From: Polaromonas vacuolata
GTDB taxonomy: Bacteria; Pseudomonadota; Gammaproteobacteria; Burkholderiales; Burkholderiaceae_C
Direction of reading: 5' to 3'
NCBI RefSeq assembly: GCF_012584515.1
Contig: NZ_CP051461.1
Coordinates: 1,348,001 to 1,412,000, forward strand
Length of the DNA stretch: 64,000 nucleotides
The position numbers and the translations under genes were made by a program. Positions 40,362 to 49,437 of the stretch are shown here, in pieces. The first letter of the stretch is position 1. Each line of letters opens with the position of its first letter. Below the pieces are notes generated by a model. That model had not been told where the DNA came from and did no database searches. It saw only the letters and a list, made by a program, of their open reading frames with translations.

Positions 40362-41147
40362 GCGGTAGAAAAAGCCCAGCGAGGCCGTTTGGAAGAAATT
40401 TTAAATAATCCGTTGGATAGTAAATGGGTAGCTGCAAGTATTAGCGGTGGCGTTGATCGCGAGTTTTTAACACTACTTTCCCCCAAGATTCTTAATGCTG
40501 CTAATCGACTTCGGCAGTCAGGGGAAAGAAAAATTATGGCAGATCCACTTGATGCGGCGGGGGGAGGGGCTAATTTATTTTTGGTTCCAAACAGTCTTCC
40601 AGCTTCAACAAGTTCGGAAAGTTCGCTTCAAGTTTTAGAATCATCATTACCTCAAGATGACAAGCACGGCTTAGGCAATAGAGTGGTGTTTGCTGGTGAC
40701 GGAGAAAATCGCGAGGGAACTCCTGATACTGATGAGATTAAAAATATTGATTTTTTGACCAATACTACGAGAGCCTTAAGTTTGCAGGAAGAGGGGCTAC
40801 GTTGGAAATTCAAAGTTGATAGAAGTTTAGATTCATCTATCGATAATAAATACGATTTAGTAAGTTCGGGTTCTGATTCACCAAGTATTTCAGTCGCTAT
40901 CGACATTGTTAATGGATGGGAAACCAACTTGCATGAACGCCTTTCTGCTCTGCAACCTGGTGCAATTTTCCAGATTCAAAATGTGGCTGCTACCTTTGTT
41001 AGTTACAACCAGAGAAGTCAGGAGTTGAAAGCTAACGCATCGAGAAGTCCTTTGCTGGAAGACCGATACATAGTTGTTAACTTAGGTGCAAGTGATACTT
41101 ATTCTTTTCGACCTAACAGCGGAGTAAATATTACATTCAATGGCTAG
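40362..41147 (+). pseudogene. Probable 3' part of the IS-interrupted Ser-Pro-repeat protein gene
   Basis: An open frame of 261 residues enters from the IS right end without a start of its own (an in-frame TTG at 40296 is inside the IS). It begins 'AVEKAQRGRLEEILNN' and is polar and AT-rich, with an internal ATG at 40535. Left codons end exactly at 39278 and this frame begins at 40362, so direct joining keeps one frame; removing one GC as a 2-bp duplication would break it. Whether both halves were one gene is therefore inference. No family recognised. Confidence 0.5.
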
Positions 41148-41271
41148 CTGTATGATGTATTCCGCTGCCAATCAGTGCTTCTCCGCATTAGTTTTTAATT
41201 TTTTCAATCTTAATTTTGAGCACTAATTTTTTTAATCTAAACATCATTTTAGGTGTTGTAGATTTTAATTT

Positions 41272-41832
41272 TTACGCTAGATTAGATAAGACTTCTGTCT
41301 CACACCACCCACCCCAGCTTGGCGCTTGAGTCGGCCATTCGCTAGCACTTTTAATATCTGCTTGACCGCTGAGAATTAGATTGGTTGCGCGTATCACACC
41401 CGCATGCGTGATCCACGCTGTCGTCTGGTTATTTGTGCGCGTCTCGTTAACAGCTGCGCCAACACGGCGCAAAATGTCGTCAACGCTTTCTGCACCACCG
41501 CAGCGCCAGTAGCGAAAGTTAGCAGTCCACGCGTCAAGATCAGTACGCGCAATCTTGTCCCAGCGCTGGCCTTCCCAAACACCAAAATTCATCTCCACCA
41601 GCCTCTCGTCTATGCACAACTTTAGCTCTGGTCTTTGTTTGATTAAGCTTTGCGCTAGTTGCCGACATCTTTGCATGGGTGAGCAAACCAGTTTGATGCC
41701 TGGCGGTAACTCTTTGGCTAAAGTGTTCGCCGATTGCTGTGTTGACTCTGCATCCGCCGCCATGTCGGTAGCGCCATAGCAGACTCCGCTTTTAATCAGC
41801 GGCAAGGCGTGGCGAATTAAATAAAGTTTCAT
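41272..41832 (-). CDS. cobC: Alpha-ribazole phosphatase, CobC-type histidine phosphatase
   Basis: A 186-residue phosphoglycerate-mutase-like phosphatase with the N-terminal catalytic 'LYLIRHALP' (RHA, not RHG), 'SPMQRCRQLAQSL', and the second His in 'AWITHAGVIRATNL'. It would remove the 5'-phosphate of alpha-ribazole or of adenosylcobalamin phosphate in nucleotide-loop assembly. It is the last gene of the seven-gene riboswitch-controlled cob/btu operon. Confidence 0.88.
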   Translation of the reverse strand: MKLYLIRHALPLIKSGVCYGATDMAADAESTQQSANTLAKELPPGIKLVCSPMQRCRQLAQSLIKQRPELKLCIDERLVEMNFGVWEGQRWDKIARTDLDAWTANFRYWRCGGAESVDDILRRVGAAVNETRTNNQTTAWITHAGVIRATNLILSGQADIKSASEWPTQAPSWGGWCETEVLSNLA

Positions 41833-41842
41833 CGCCGGCCTG

Positions 41843-42694
41843 TCATAGCGCCAGCGCTAGACCAAAGTAAAAGGCGATTTCGCAAACCTGCTGAGTTGCG
41901 CCCAAGCCGTCGCCAGTAAAGCCTTGCAGACGCCGCCAGAGCAAGCGCCACATATATAAAAATCCTAGGCCAGATGCAAGCAAAGCGGCGGCCATGGTCA
42001 GCAGAAAATTCCAGAGATAAAAGCCTGCTGTGAATGACTGCTGCACAAACGCCAAGCCCAGACCTACTAGCACCCAAAGCAAAGCCGTGAGTAAACTTAG
42101 GCCAGTTATTTTGTCTGCCAAGGGTTTTGATTTTGAGCCTGCCGCGTCACCCACATGCGCCATCAAGCGAACCAGTAGCAAAGGCCAGCCGCGGGACACC
42201 ACATGGGCGGTAAATAGGGCCAGCAACATTGCACTTGAACTGATGCTGCCTATTAGCGCGAGCAAAGCGACTTTGCTGAGTATTGCCAACACCAGCGCCA
42301 GCGCACCAAATGCGCCTACCCGCGAATCTTTCATGATGATGAGGGCGCGCTCACGCTCGTAGCTGCCGCCCAAACCATCGGCTATATCGGCTAAGCCGTC
42401 TTCGTGAAAAGCTCCCGTCAACATCACGCTGAGCAGCGTGCCCAACACCGCCACCACCAGCGGCAGCATCGTGCTGGCCGGTAAGGCGGAGAGTAACAAA
42501 GCGCTAAAACCCGCCACTATTGCGCCCACCAAAATGCCTATGCCGGGGAAATGCCCAGCGCTGGCGCGCAACATGGCTGGGCTAAAACCGACCCACGCGG
42601 CCAGACGGCCAGTCACCGGTATACGGGTGAAAAATTGCAGCGCCAATAAATAGTGACGTACAGCAATCATGACTTTAGACATGACATTGGACAT
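41843..42694 (-). CDS. cobS: Adenosylcobinamide-GDP ribazoletransferase (cobalamin synthase) CobS
   Basis: A 283-residue polytopic inner-membrane enzyme that joins adenosyl-GDP-cobinamide to alpha-ribazole(-phosphate). Family motifs are 'ALQFFTRIPV', 'GAFHEDGLADIADGLGGSYE' and 'RALIIMKDSRVGAFG', with the acidic metal-binding Glu/Asp in 'HEDGLADIADG'. It lies 29 bases after cobT and 10 bases before cobC. Confidence 0.95.
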   Translation of the reverse strand: MSNVMSKVMIAVRHYLLALQFFTRIPVTGRLAAWVGFSPAMLRASAGHFPGIGILVGAIVAGFSALLLSALPASTMLPLVVAVLGTLLSVMLTGAFHEDGLADIADGLGGSYERERALIIMKDSRVGAFGALALVLAILSKVALLALIGSISSSAMLLALFTAHVVSRGWPLLLVRLMAHVGDAAGSKSKPLADKITGLSLLTALLWVLVGLGLAFVQQSFTAGFYLWNFLLTMAAALLASGLGFLYMWRLLWRRLQGFTGDGLGATQQVCEIAFYFGLALAL

Positions 42695-42723
42695 AAAAAT
42701 TAGCCTAACTTTGAGCGTTGGCT

Positions 42724-43812
42724 TTACCCAAGTTCAGGCGCAGCAGAGGTTTTTTCTGACACACCTGCCGCTTCAAAACTAGCCATTTCATGGAGTATTA
42801 AACACGCTGATTTCAGCAATGGCCAAGCCAGTGCAGCGCCGGAACCTTCACCCAACCTAAGGCCTAAATCGAGCAACGCTTCTACGCCCAAATGTTGGAG
42901 CATAAATTCATGGCCACGTTCACCCGAGCGATGCGCAAAGATGCAGCGCTGCAAAACCAGTGGCTCTAACGCATGGGCGAGCATGACGGCGCTGCTGGCA
43001 ATAAAGCCGTCCACCAAAATCACGCGTCGCTCGTGGGCCGCTTGTAGCACTGCGCCTGTCATGGTGGCGATCTCAAAGCCGCCCATAGCGGCGAGTATTT
43101 CCAGCGGCTGATTTAAGTCCGCGTGGCGATGCAGCACTTCACGCAGTACAGCCGTTTTGCGCTGAACCGCCGCTGCATCCAAACCCGTGCCCGCACCGGT
43201 GCACTGGGCGATGTCTAGCTTGGCGATGCGAGCCAATAGCAGTGACGCCGCCGAGCTATTGCCAATCCCCATTTCGCCCAGTAGCAAGGCATTACCGGGC
43301 AGTGATTTAACCAGCTCGCGGCCGTGGATCAGCGCCTGCTCGCACTGCGCCATGCTCATGGCAGCTTGGCTTGAGGAGTTGTGCGTGCCGTGTTCTGCAC
43401 CATCGGCTTTTCTGACCTGCAAGCCTAGGCGTACTGAGCCGGCTGGCCGGCCAGCGAGAAAGTCGTGTTTAACACCGCAGTCGACCACCGTCAGCGCCAA
43501 TCCATGCTGGCGTGCCAAGACACTGACGGCTGCGCCACCGGCAAGAAAGTTCTCCACCATTTGCCAAGTGACATCACTGGGAAAGGCTGAAATGCCGCGC
43601 GCGCAAAGTCCGTGGTCTGCCGCAAAAACAACCATTTGTGGTGCCAGCAAAACCGGATATTGCGTGCCCAGAATTTGCCCAATTTTGAGCGCCAAGTCTT
43701 CCAGCTGACCGAGCGAGCCGTGCGGCTTGGTCTTGCTATCCAGCACCTTTTGCAGTGTGCGGTTTAAGTCTTGATTGTTGATGTCTAAGAGTTTTGGAAT
43801 GCTAGTTTTCAT
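42724..43812 (-). CDS. cobT: Nicotinate-nucleotide-dimethylbenzimidazole phosphoribosyltransferase CobT
   Basis: Makes alpha-ribazole phosphate from DMB and nicotinate mononucleotide. The 362-residue protein has 'DSKTKPHGSLGQLEDLALKI', 'VVFAADHGLCARGISAFPSD', 'LLGEMGIGNSSAASLLLA' and the C-terminal 'LRLGEGSGAALAWPLL', whose Glu is the expected catalytic base. Length and motifs are standard. Confidence 0.95.
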   Translation of the reverse strand: MKTSIPKLLDINNQDLNRTLQKVLDSKTKPHGSLGQLEDLALKIGQILGTQYPVLLAPQMVVFAADHGLCARGISAFPSDVTWQMVENFLAGGAAVSVLARQHGLALTVVDCGVKHDFLAGRPAGSVRLGLQVRKADGAEHGTHNSSSQAAMSMAQCEQALIHGRELVKSLPGNALLLGEMGIGNSSAASLLLARIAKLDIAQCTGAGTGLDAAAVQRKTAVLREVLHRHADLNQPLEILAAMGGFEIATMTGAVLQAAHERRVILVDGFIASSAVMLAHALEPLVLQRCIFAHRSGERGHEFMLQHLGVEALLDLGLRLGEGSGAALAWPLLKSACLILHEMASFEAAGVSEKTSAAPELG

Positions 43813-43839
43813 GCGCTTGATAAGAAAGATTAAGGGCTA

Positions 43840-44649
43840 TCAAAAAGTCGGTGATTTTGCTAACTTAGGCAAATTCGGTAGCGCCAGCCACTGACCAGCG
43901 AGTTGGTGGACTGCAATGCGGTGGTCAAACACCTGTTCAAGGGCTGCGTGGGTTTTAGCCTCTGCGCATTTGCCTTGGTGTACGATTTTTCCGCCGGCCA
44001 TGATGAGTAAATCATCGGCATGCAAGGCCATAGAGATTTCATGCAGCACGCTGACCACGGTTTTACCGCTGGCGACAAGCTCGCGCACCAATAGCAGCCA
44101 GTCGGTTTGATGCGGCGGGTCGAGATTGGCCAGCGGCTCATCCATCAGTAACACCTGAGCATCAACGGCCAGGGCACGCGCTAGCAGCACGCGCTGGCGC
44201 TCGCCGCCTGAGAGCTGGCTCAAGGCTCGGCCACGCCAATCCCAAGCCTGAGTAGCGCGCAAAGATTTTTCGACTTGTTCATGGTCTTGGGCTGACGGTG
44301 CGGCCAGCCAAGACTGGTGCGGCAGTCGCCCCAACATCACCACGTCATAGGCGTTGAGGTCATCGGCTGAGGCTTCGTTCTGGCCTAACCAAGACAGCTG
44401 TCTAGCCTTGTCCTTGGCACGCAGGCCGGCCATCGCTTGGCCGAGTAAATAAATCTCGCCGCTGTGCGCCAACAAGCCGGCCAGCACTTTAAGAAAAGTC
44501 GATTTACCCGCGCCGTTGGGGCCAACTATGCTGGTCCAACGACCACTCGTTAATTTTGCCGATAAGCCATGCAACACCTGAGCACCACCTAAGCTGGCGC
44601 TGATATTGCGTGCTTCTAAAGCTAGACTTTCAAGCTGTAAAGAGGTCAC
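43840..44649 (-). CDS. btuD: Cobalamin ABC importer ATP-binding protein BtuD
   Basis: A 269-residue ATPase of the FecE/BtuD type: Walker A 'GPNGAGKST' (residues 43-51), signature 'LSGGERQRVLLARAL', Walker B 'VLLMDEPLANLD', switch His in 'VLHEI'. It overlaps btuC by 4 bases and is 27 bases before cobT. Context (BtuF, BtuC, cob genes, cobalamin riboswitch) identifies the substrate as corrinoids. Confidence 0.92.
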   Translation of the reverse strand: MTSLQLESLALEARNISASLGGAQVLHGLSAKLTSGRWTSIVGPNGAGKSTFLKVLAGLLAHSGEIYLLGQAMAGLRAKDKARQLSWLGQNEASADDLNAYDVVMLGRLPHQSWLAAPSAQDHEQVEKSLRATQAWDWRGRALSQLSGGERQRVLLARALAVDAQVLLMDEPLANLDPPHQTDWLLLVRELVASGKTVVSVLHEISMALHADDLLIMAGGKIVHQGKCAEAKTHAALEQVFDHRIAVHQLAGQWLALPNLPKLAKSPTF

Positions 44650-45704
44650 GCCGCACTCCTGTTGTCAGCGCTGCTACGCGGGTTGTTTTGCCTATGCATC
44701 AACCACAGCAAATAACCGCCGCCCAGTACTGCGGTGAGCACGCCCACGGGCAACTCTTGCGGCGCGATCAACCAGCGTGCGAGTATGTCGGCACCGGTGA
44801 GCAAGGCCGCGCCCATCAAACTAGACAGCAGGCTTAGCCGACCATAAGTGGTCTTCACGATGGAGCGCACCAAGTGCGGCGCAGCCAGTCCGACAAAGGC
44901 GATTAAACCGGTTTGCGCCACGGCTGTGCCGGTGCTAAGTGCTAGAACAGCGACCAGTGCAAAGCGCATTTGCGGTAGCCGCAGACCTAGGCTATGGGCG
45001 GTCGCTTCGCCTAGCGACAAACCGTCCAGCACATGGCTCATCAAGCCTGTCGCAGCCAAACACAGTGCAAGCAGAGCAGCCATCACGGCACAAGCGCTCC
45101 AGCCAACAAAAGCAGTACTGCCGAGCATAAAAGACTGCATGGCCTGCATTAAGTCGGGGTTTAACAGCAGTATCAAAGCCGTGACTGCGCCCAACACCAC
45201 GCCGACCACGACTCCAGCGAGCAGCAAGCGCAGCGTGTGCTGCACGCCCTTGGCCAGCAGCAATGTGAGCAACACGGCAGCAATCGCGCCGAGAAAAGCC
45301 GCACCGGTTAAACCGATGCGCGCCAGCCAAACATTGGCCATGGGCGAGACCCCAAAAAGCGCCATCGCGCAAACCACACCCAGTGAAGCGCCAGAGGCAC
45401 TGCCAAGCAAATAAGGATCGGCTAAAGGGTTGCGAAACAGGCCTTGAGCGACGGCACCGGCCAAGCCCAGCAAGGCACCGGCCAGCAGCGCGCCTAGGGT
45501 TCTGGGCAGCCGTATTTGCTGCACGATTTGCAGTGCTTGCGGGTCGCTTTGCATGTTGATCAAACTTTCAAAACCACTGCTGCCTACGCTCACCCCCAGC
45601 AAAAGCAGCAGTACGCACAGCAGCAATAAGCCCAGCGTCAACAGCAAGGCTATACGTTGATGGCGTAGGTGCGTGTCTCTCACGGGTATTGGTCTTGCAA
45701 ACAT
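44646..45704 (-). CDS. btuC: Cobalamin ABC importer permease BtuC (FecCD family)
   Basis: A 352-residue permease with about 10 transmembrane helices. Family motifs: 'IRLPRTLGALLAGALLGLAG', 'GLFRNPLADPYLLGSASGAS', 'GLIAFVGLAAPHLVRSI' and the C-terminal 'LPVGVLTAVLGGGYLLWLM'. Its start lies 25 bases inside the end of btuF. Confidence 0.93.
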   Translation of the reverse strand: MFARPIPVRDTHLRHQRIALLLTLGLLLLCVLLLLLGVSVGSSGFESLINMQSDPQALQIVQQIRLPRTLGALLAGALLGLAGAVAQGLFRNPLADPYLLGSASGASLGVVCAMALFGVSPMANVWLARIGLTGAAFLGAIAAVLLTLLLAKGVQHTLRLLLAGVVVGVVLGAVTALILLLNPDLMQAMQSFMLGSTAFVGWSACAVMAALLALCLAATGLMSHVLDGLSLGEATAHSLGLRLPQMRFALVAVLALSTGTAVAQTGLIAFVGLAAPHLVRSIVKTTYGRLSLLSSLMGAALLTGADILARWLIAPQELPVGVLTAVLGGGYLLWLMHRQNNPRSSADNRSAA

Positions 45705-46543
45705 TTGGCCATGATGCGGGCCGCTTCTGCCAAGCGCGGGCCGGGCCGCACCACGGTGTCGGAGTCGCGTAGGTTAAACACACAAATGCGATGCTCGGCG
45801 ATTGCCTTGATGCCAGACCAGCCGGGGTAATCAACCCGGCCTTGCATGCTGCGGCTGCCCAGCATGATGAGGTCAGGGTTGGCGCGCAGCACGAACTCGG
45901 GGTTGAGTTTTGGGAACGGGCCTAGCGCTGCGGGGACTATGTTGCGCACGCCAAGGGATTGCAACGTCTCGCCGATAAAGGATGACTCACCGGCTGCATA
46001 CGGGCCGCGGTTGACCTCAAAGTAAACCTTGGCGTTTCTAGCCTTGGGTGGGATTGACTGTGTGGCCGCGGCAAGACCGGTCTGAATCTCGCGCCAGATT
46101 TTAGCGGCGCCGATTTCTTCTGGTACCGCCAAAATCACGCCCACAGTGTGCAAAATGCGTTTGACGTCGGCATGATTCTTGGTCTCTAGCGCAACGACTT
46201 TAATGCCTAATGCTTCCAGTCTTGTGCTCACACGGGTAGCGCGTGAAAGCAGTACCAAGTCTGGCTTTAGCCGCACAATCGCTTCTAAATTTGGGTCTAT
46301 TCCACCGCCTAATTGCGGCAAGCGATTGACGCTGTCTGGGTAGTTGGAATAGCGATCCACACCGACTAAACGTTGGCACTGGCCTAGGGCACAGACCGTT
46401 TCGGTCAGCGATGGCAGCAGACTCACAATGCGCTGCGGCGTTGTCTCAAAAACGCTGGTGACGCCGCGGTCATCAGTGACTTGAAAAGCCAGTGCTGGGG
46501 CTAAGCAGAGCAGACCTAAAAGGGTTGCGAGCAGCGCTTTCAT
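45680..46543 (-). CDS. btuF: Periplasmic cobalamin-binding protein BtuF
   Basis: A 287-residue binding protein from ATG 46543, with a signal peptide 'MKALLATLLGLLCLAPALA'. The PF01497-type fold shows 'RIVSLLPSLTETVCALGQC', 'LVGVDRYSNYP', 'IVRLKPDLVLL' and 'ESSFIGETLQSLGVRNIVP'. It delivers corrinoid to BtuCD. An in-frame upstream start at 46600 overlaps cobU and is rejected. Its start overlaps the cobU stop. Confidence 0.93.
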   Translation of the reverse strand: MKALLATLLGLLCLAPALAFQVTDDRGVTSVFETTPQRIVSLLPSLTETVCALGQCQRLVGVDRYSNYPDSVNRLPQLGGGIDPNLEAIVRLKPDLVLLSRATRVSTRLEALGIKVVALETKNHADVKRILHTVGVILAVPEEIGAAKIWREIQTGLAAATQSIPPKARNAKVYFEVNRGPYAAGESSFIGETLQSLGVRNIVPAALGPFPKLNPEFVLRANPDLIMLGSRSMQGRVDYPGWSGIKAIAEHRICVFNLRDSDTVVRPGPRLAEAARIMAKCLQDQYP

Positions 46544-47121
46544 GCGGCGGGCTTGAGGGTTAGCGGCAGACCTGCGGCCATAAAAGTAACCCGCTCGCAA
46601 GCACTGGCGACGCCTTGATTGAGCAGGCCTAGCGCATCGACAAAAGCGCGCGTCTCGCGCCCCATGGGGATTACGCCAAGACCGATTTCATTGCCGACAA
46701 ATACCAAAGGGCCGGCAGAGTTTTGAATCCCGGTGATCAGTCTAGAGATCTGCACTTGGGCTTTGTCATGTCGGGTTTTTTCATCATCCGTGTTGGCAAG
46801 CGCCGGCATTAAGAGATTGCCTAGCCATAAGGTCAGGCAGTCTATGACTATTAAGTTGTTGGCATGGCTGAGTTGCTCAATAGCTTGGACTAATCTTAGC
46901 GGCTCTTCTAAGGTCGTCATCTCGGGCACCCGACTAGCGCGGTCTTGTTGGTGACGCTCGATACGGGTCTGCATTTCATCGTCCCAAGGCTGGGCCGTGG
47001 CAATCAGCATGGCTTTGTGATCTGTTGAGTGGGCTAGCCAAGCGCTGGCTAGCATTTCAGCGCGGCGCGATTTGCCACTTTTTTGGCCGCCCAATATCAG
47101 CTCATTGACTTGGCGGCTCAT
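46540..47121 (-). CDS. cobU: Adenosylcobinamide kinase / adenosylcobinamide-phosphate guanylyltransferase CobU (CobP)
   Basis: A bifunctional enzyme that activates adenosylcobinamide with GTP. The 193-residue protein (ATG 47121) has the P-loop 'ILGGQKSGKS' (residues 9-18), the guanylylation His in 'RIERHQQDR', 'VIDCLTLWLGNLL' and 'VGNEIGLGVIPMGRETRAFV'. A longer in-frame start at 47301 would read through the riboswitch leader and is rejected. It is the first gene behind the minus-strand cobalamin riboswitch. Confidence 0.94.
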   Translation of the reverse strand: MSRQVNELILGGQKSGKSRRAEMLASAWLAHSTDHKAMLIATAQPWDDEMQTRIERHQQDRASRVPEMTTLEEPLRLVQAIEQLSHANNLIVIDCLTLWLGNLLMPALANTDDEKTRHDKAQVQISRLITGIQNSAGPLVFVGNEIGLGVIPMGRETRAFVDALGLLNQGVASACERVTFMAAGLPLTLKPAA

Positions 47122-47303
47122 GCGCAGATACCTAGTGAGCGAAAAAAACGGCGTGCGTACGCTTTGGAAATTGGCAAAGCGAAGACTGAAAAAATACAAA
47201 ATCATGAACTCACGCGCAGGCAAATAGGCCCTTACCGACTTCCCCGTCAGTGCTTGGGCGACAAGAATAAGCCCTGCGTTTATTTGGCGCACGGCATTCA
47301 ACT

Positions 47304-47536
47304 TGTTGGCCGGTATCCGGGCTAACGAAGCCTACCTTCATCGCCTTCCCAAACGCTTGTTCAGGGCGCTCAGTGGCTTGTGATGAAAGCTAAGTACACG
47401 TTGCAAAAAGCTGCGACGTATTTGTTCGTTTACCGTTGCGGGGGCAGCGCAGGTTGGTTGTGGGGCTTAGTGCCAACACATTTTTTCCTGCTTCCCGTTG
47501 AACTGCCACCTGCGAACCAAGTGGCGAGCACCAACT
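47304..47536 (-). promoter_or_regulatory. Cobalamin riboswitch upstream of the cobU operon
   Basis: On the minus strand, in order: GTTGGTGC, AACGGGAAGCAGG, GCTGCCCCCGCAACGGTAA, AGCCACTGAGC, GGGAAGGCG and AGCCCGGATACCGGCCAA, the full set of AdoCbl riboswitch boxes. A TAGAAT -10 sits at 47542-47547, just before it. About 180 bases separate the aptamer from the cobU ATG. It shares the core and a peripheral TGTACTTAGCTTTCATCA block with the btuB riboswitch, so the two are probably paralogous. Confidence 0.94.
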
Positions 47537-47586
47537 TTTCGATTCTACGCTGTGCGCTATTGGCGTTTGGCTCGCAGGTCGAGGTT

Positions 47587-49425
47587 TTAGTGAATATCTT
47601 CGTCCAAAAATCCACCGCTCTGGTGTGTCCATAAGCGCGCATACAAGCCGTCATTGGCGAGCAATTCTTGGTGCGTGCCTTGCTCGACAATCTTGCCTTG
47701 GTCTAAGACTATCAGTCTGTCCATTGCCGCAATGGTTGACAGGCGGTGGGCAATGGCGATAACGGTCTTGCCTTGCATCAAGGTCTCTAAGCTGCTTTGA
47801 ATCGCGGCTTCGACTTCTGAATCGAGTGCGCTGGTGGCTTCGTCTAGCAGCAATATCGGTGCGTTCTTTAGCATCACGCGTGCAATCGCTATGCGCTGGC
47901 GCTGACCGCCCGAGAGTTTGACACCGCGCTCGCCGACTTGCACGTCATAGCCGGTTCGGCCTTGCAAATCACTGAGCGTGCTGATAAAGCCCTCCGCCTG
48001 TGCGCCCTTGGCCGCGGCGTGCAGTTCCTCGTCGCTGGCGTTGGGGCGGCTGTAGCAGATGTTGTCGCGTACTGATCGGTGCATTAACGAGGTGTCTTGC
48101 GAGACCATGCCGATGTGGCTGCGCAAGCTGTCTTGCGTGACCAGCGTGACATCTTGGCCATCTATGCGCAGCGTGCCGCTGTCAAGCTCATGAAAGCGCA
48201 GCAGTAAATTAACCAACGTCGATTTGCCAGCGCCTGAGCGTCCAACCAAGCCGATTTTCTCGCCAGCGCGCACAGTGAGCGTCAAGTCATCAATCACTGG
48301 TTTGCCGTTGCCGTAGCTAAAGGTGGCATGGTCAAAAACCACTTCACCGCGGCTGACCGTTAAATCTTTGGCATCTGGCGTATCGACTATGGTGCGTGGT
48401 CGCGACAAGGTGTTTATTCCGTCTTGCACCGTGCCTACGCTTTCGAACAAGCTGGTCGTCTCCCACATAATCCAATGTGACATGCCTTGCAAGCGTAGCG
48501 CCATTGCGGTGGCTGCAGCGACTGCACCGGCACCGACTTGACCTTGGTCCCAGAGCCATAACGAAGTGCCGGCCATGCCCAAAATAAGGCCCATGCTGAG
48601 TGCGTGGTTGACGGTCTCAAAACTCGATACCAAGCGCATTTGCTTGTAACCGGTTTGCATAAATTCATGCATGGCCGAGCGCGCAAACGCCGCTTCCCTG
48701 TGCGTGTGCGAGAACAATTTGACGGTGCTGATATTGGTATAAGCATCGGTAATGCGGCCCGTCATGGTCGAGCGTGCATCAGCTTGGGCTTTGCCCACAT
48801 GGCCTAGGCGCGGCACGAAGTAAGTCAGTGCCGCTATGTAGCACACCAGCCAGACCAGAAACGGTAGGCTCAGGCGCGGATCAAAAGAGGCGGCCAACAG
48901 GGTCATGGTGATCACATAAATCACCATGGCTATAAGTACATCGGCCATTACAAACAAAGTGTCGCGCACTGCCAGCGCGGTTTGCATGACTTTGGTGGTT
49001 AGGCGGCCGGCGAATTCGTCTTGGTAAAAAGACATGCTTTGCCCGAGCATTAAGCGGTGGAAATTCCAGCGTAAACGCATAGGAAAATTCACCGCCAAGG
49101 TTTGGTGTTTGAGAATGGTTTGCACCGCCACCACCACAATACTGGCCAGCACTACGCCGCCCAATACCAAGAGCAAGGTGCTGTTATCGGCCCAGAGTTT
49201 GCCGGGGCTGGCCTTTGACAACACGTCGACGATGCGGCCGAGGGCGGCAAACAGCATGGCTTCAAAAGCCGCCATCAGCGCTGAGAGCAGCGCCAAGCCT
49301 ACAAGATAAGCGCGTGCGCCTTTGCTGCATGCCCATAAAAACGCCACAAAACCGGTGGGGACGGGTTGTGGTTCATCTTCCGGATAGGCGTGTAGGAGTT
49401 TTTCAAAAGGTTTGTAGATTGACAA
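47587..49425 (-). CDS. ABC transporter, fused permease/ATP-binding exporter (MsbA-like)
   Basis: A 612-residue half-transporter: six transmembrane helices (about residues 35-330) and an ATPase with Walker A 'GLVGRSGAGKST', signature '[16 protein letters not shown]', Walker B 'ILLLDEATSALD' and H-loop 'IAHRLST'. It starts at TTG 49425 with GGAG upstream and follows serB by 12 bases. The substrate is unknown; it is a general lipid/drug exporter type. The cobalamin riboswitch promoter begins about 40 bases past its stop. Confidence 0.92.
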   Translation of the reverse strand: MSIYKPFEKLLHAYPEDEPQPVPTGFVAFLWACSKGARAYLVGLALLSALMAAFEAMLFAALGRIVDVLSKASPGKLWADNSTLLLVLGGVVLASIVVVAVQTILKHQTLAVNFPMRLRWNFHRLMLGQSMSFYQDEFAGRLTTKVMQTALAVRDTLFVMADVLIAMVIYVITMTLLAASFDPRLSLPFLVWLVCYIAALTYFVPRLGHVGKAQADARSTMTGRITDAYTNISTVKLFSHTHREAAFARSAMHEFMQTGYKQMRLVSSFETVNHALSMGLILGMAGTSLWLWDQGQVGAGAVAAATAMALRLQGMSHWIMWETTSLFESVGTVQDGINTLSRPRTIVDTPDAKDLTVSRGEVVFDHATFSYGNGKPVIDDLTLTVRAGEKIGLVGRSGAGKSTLVNLLLRFHELDSGTLRIDGQDVTLVTQDSLRSHIGMVSQDTSLMHRSVRDNICYSRPNASDEELHAAAKGAQAEGFISTLSDLQGRTGYDVQVGERGVKLSGGQRQRIAIARVMLKNAPILLLDEATSALDSEVEAAIQSSLETLMQGKTVIAIAHRLSTIAAMDRLIVLDQGKIVEQGTHQELLANDGLYARLWTHQSGGFLDEDIH

Positions 49426-49437
49426 TTTTTCTCCGCC

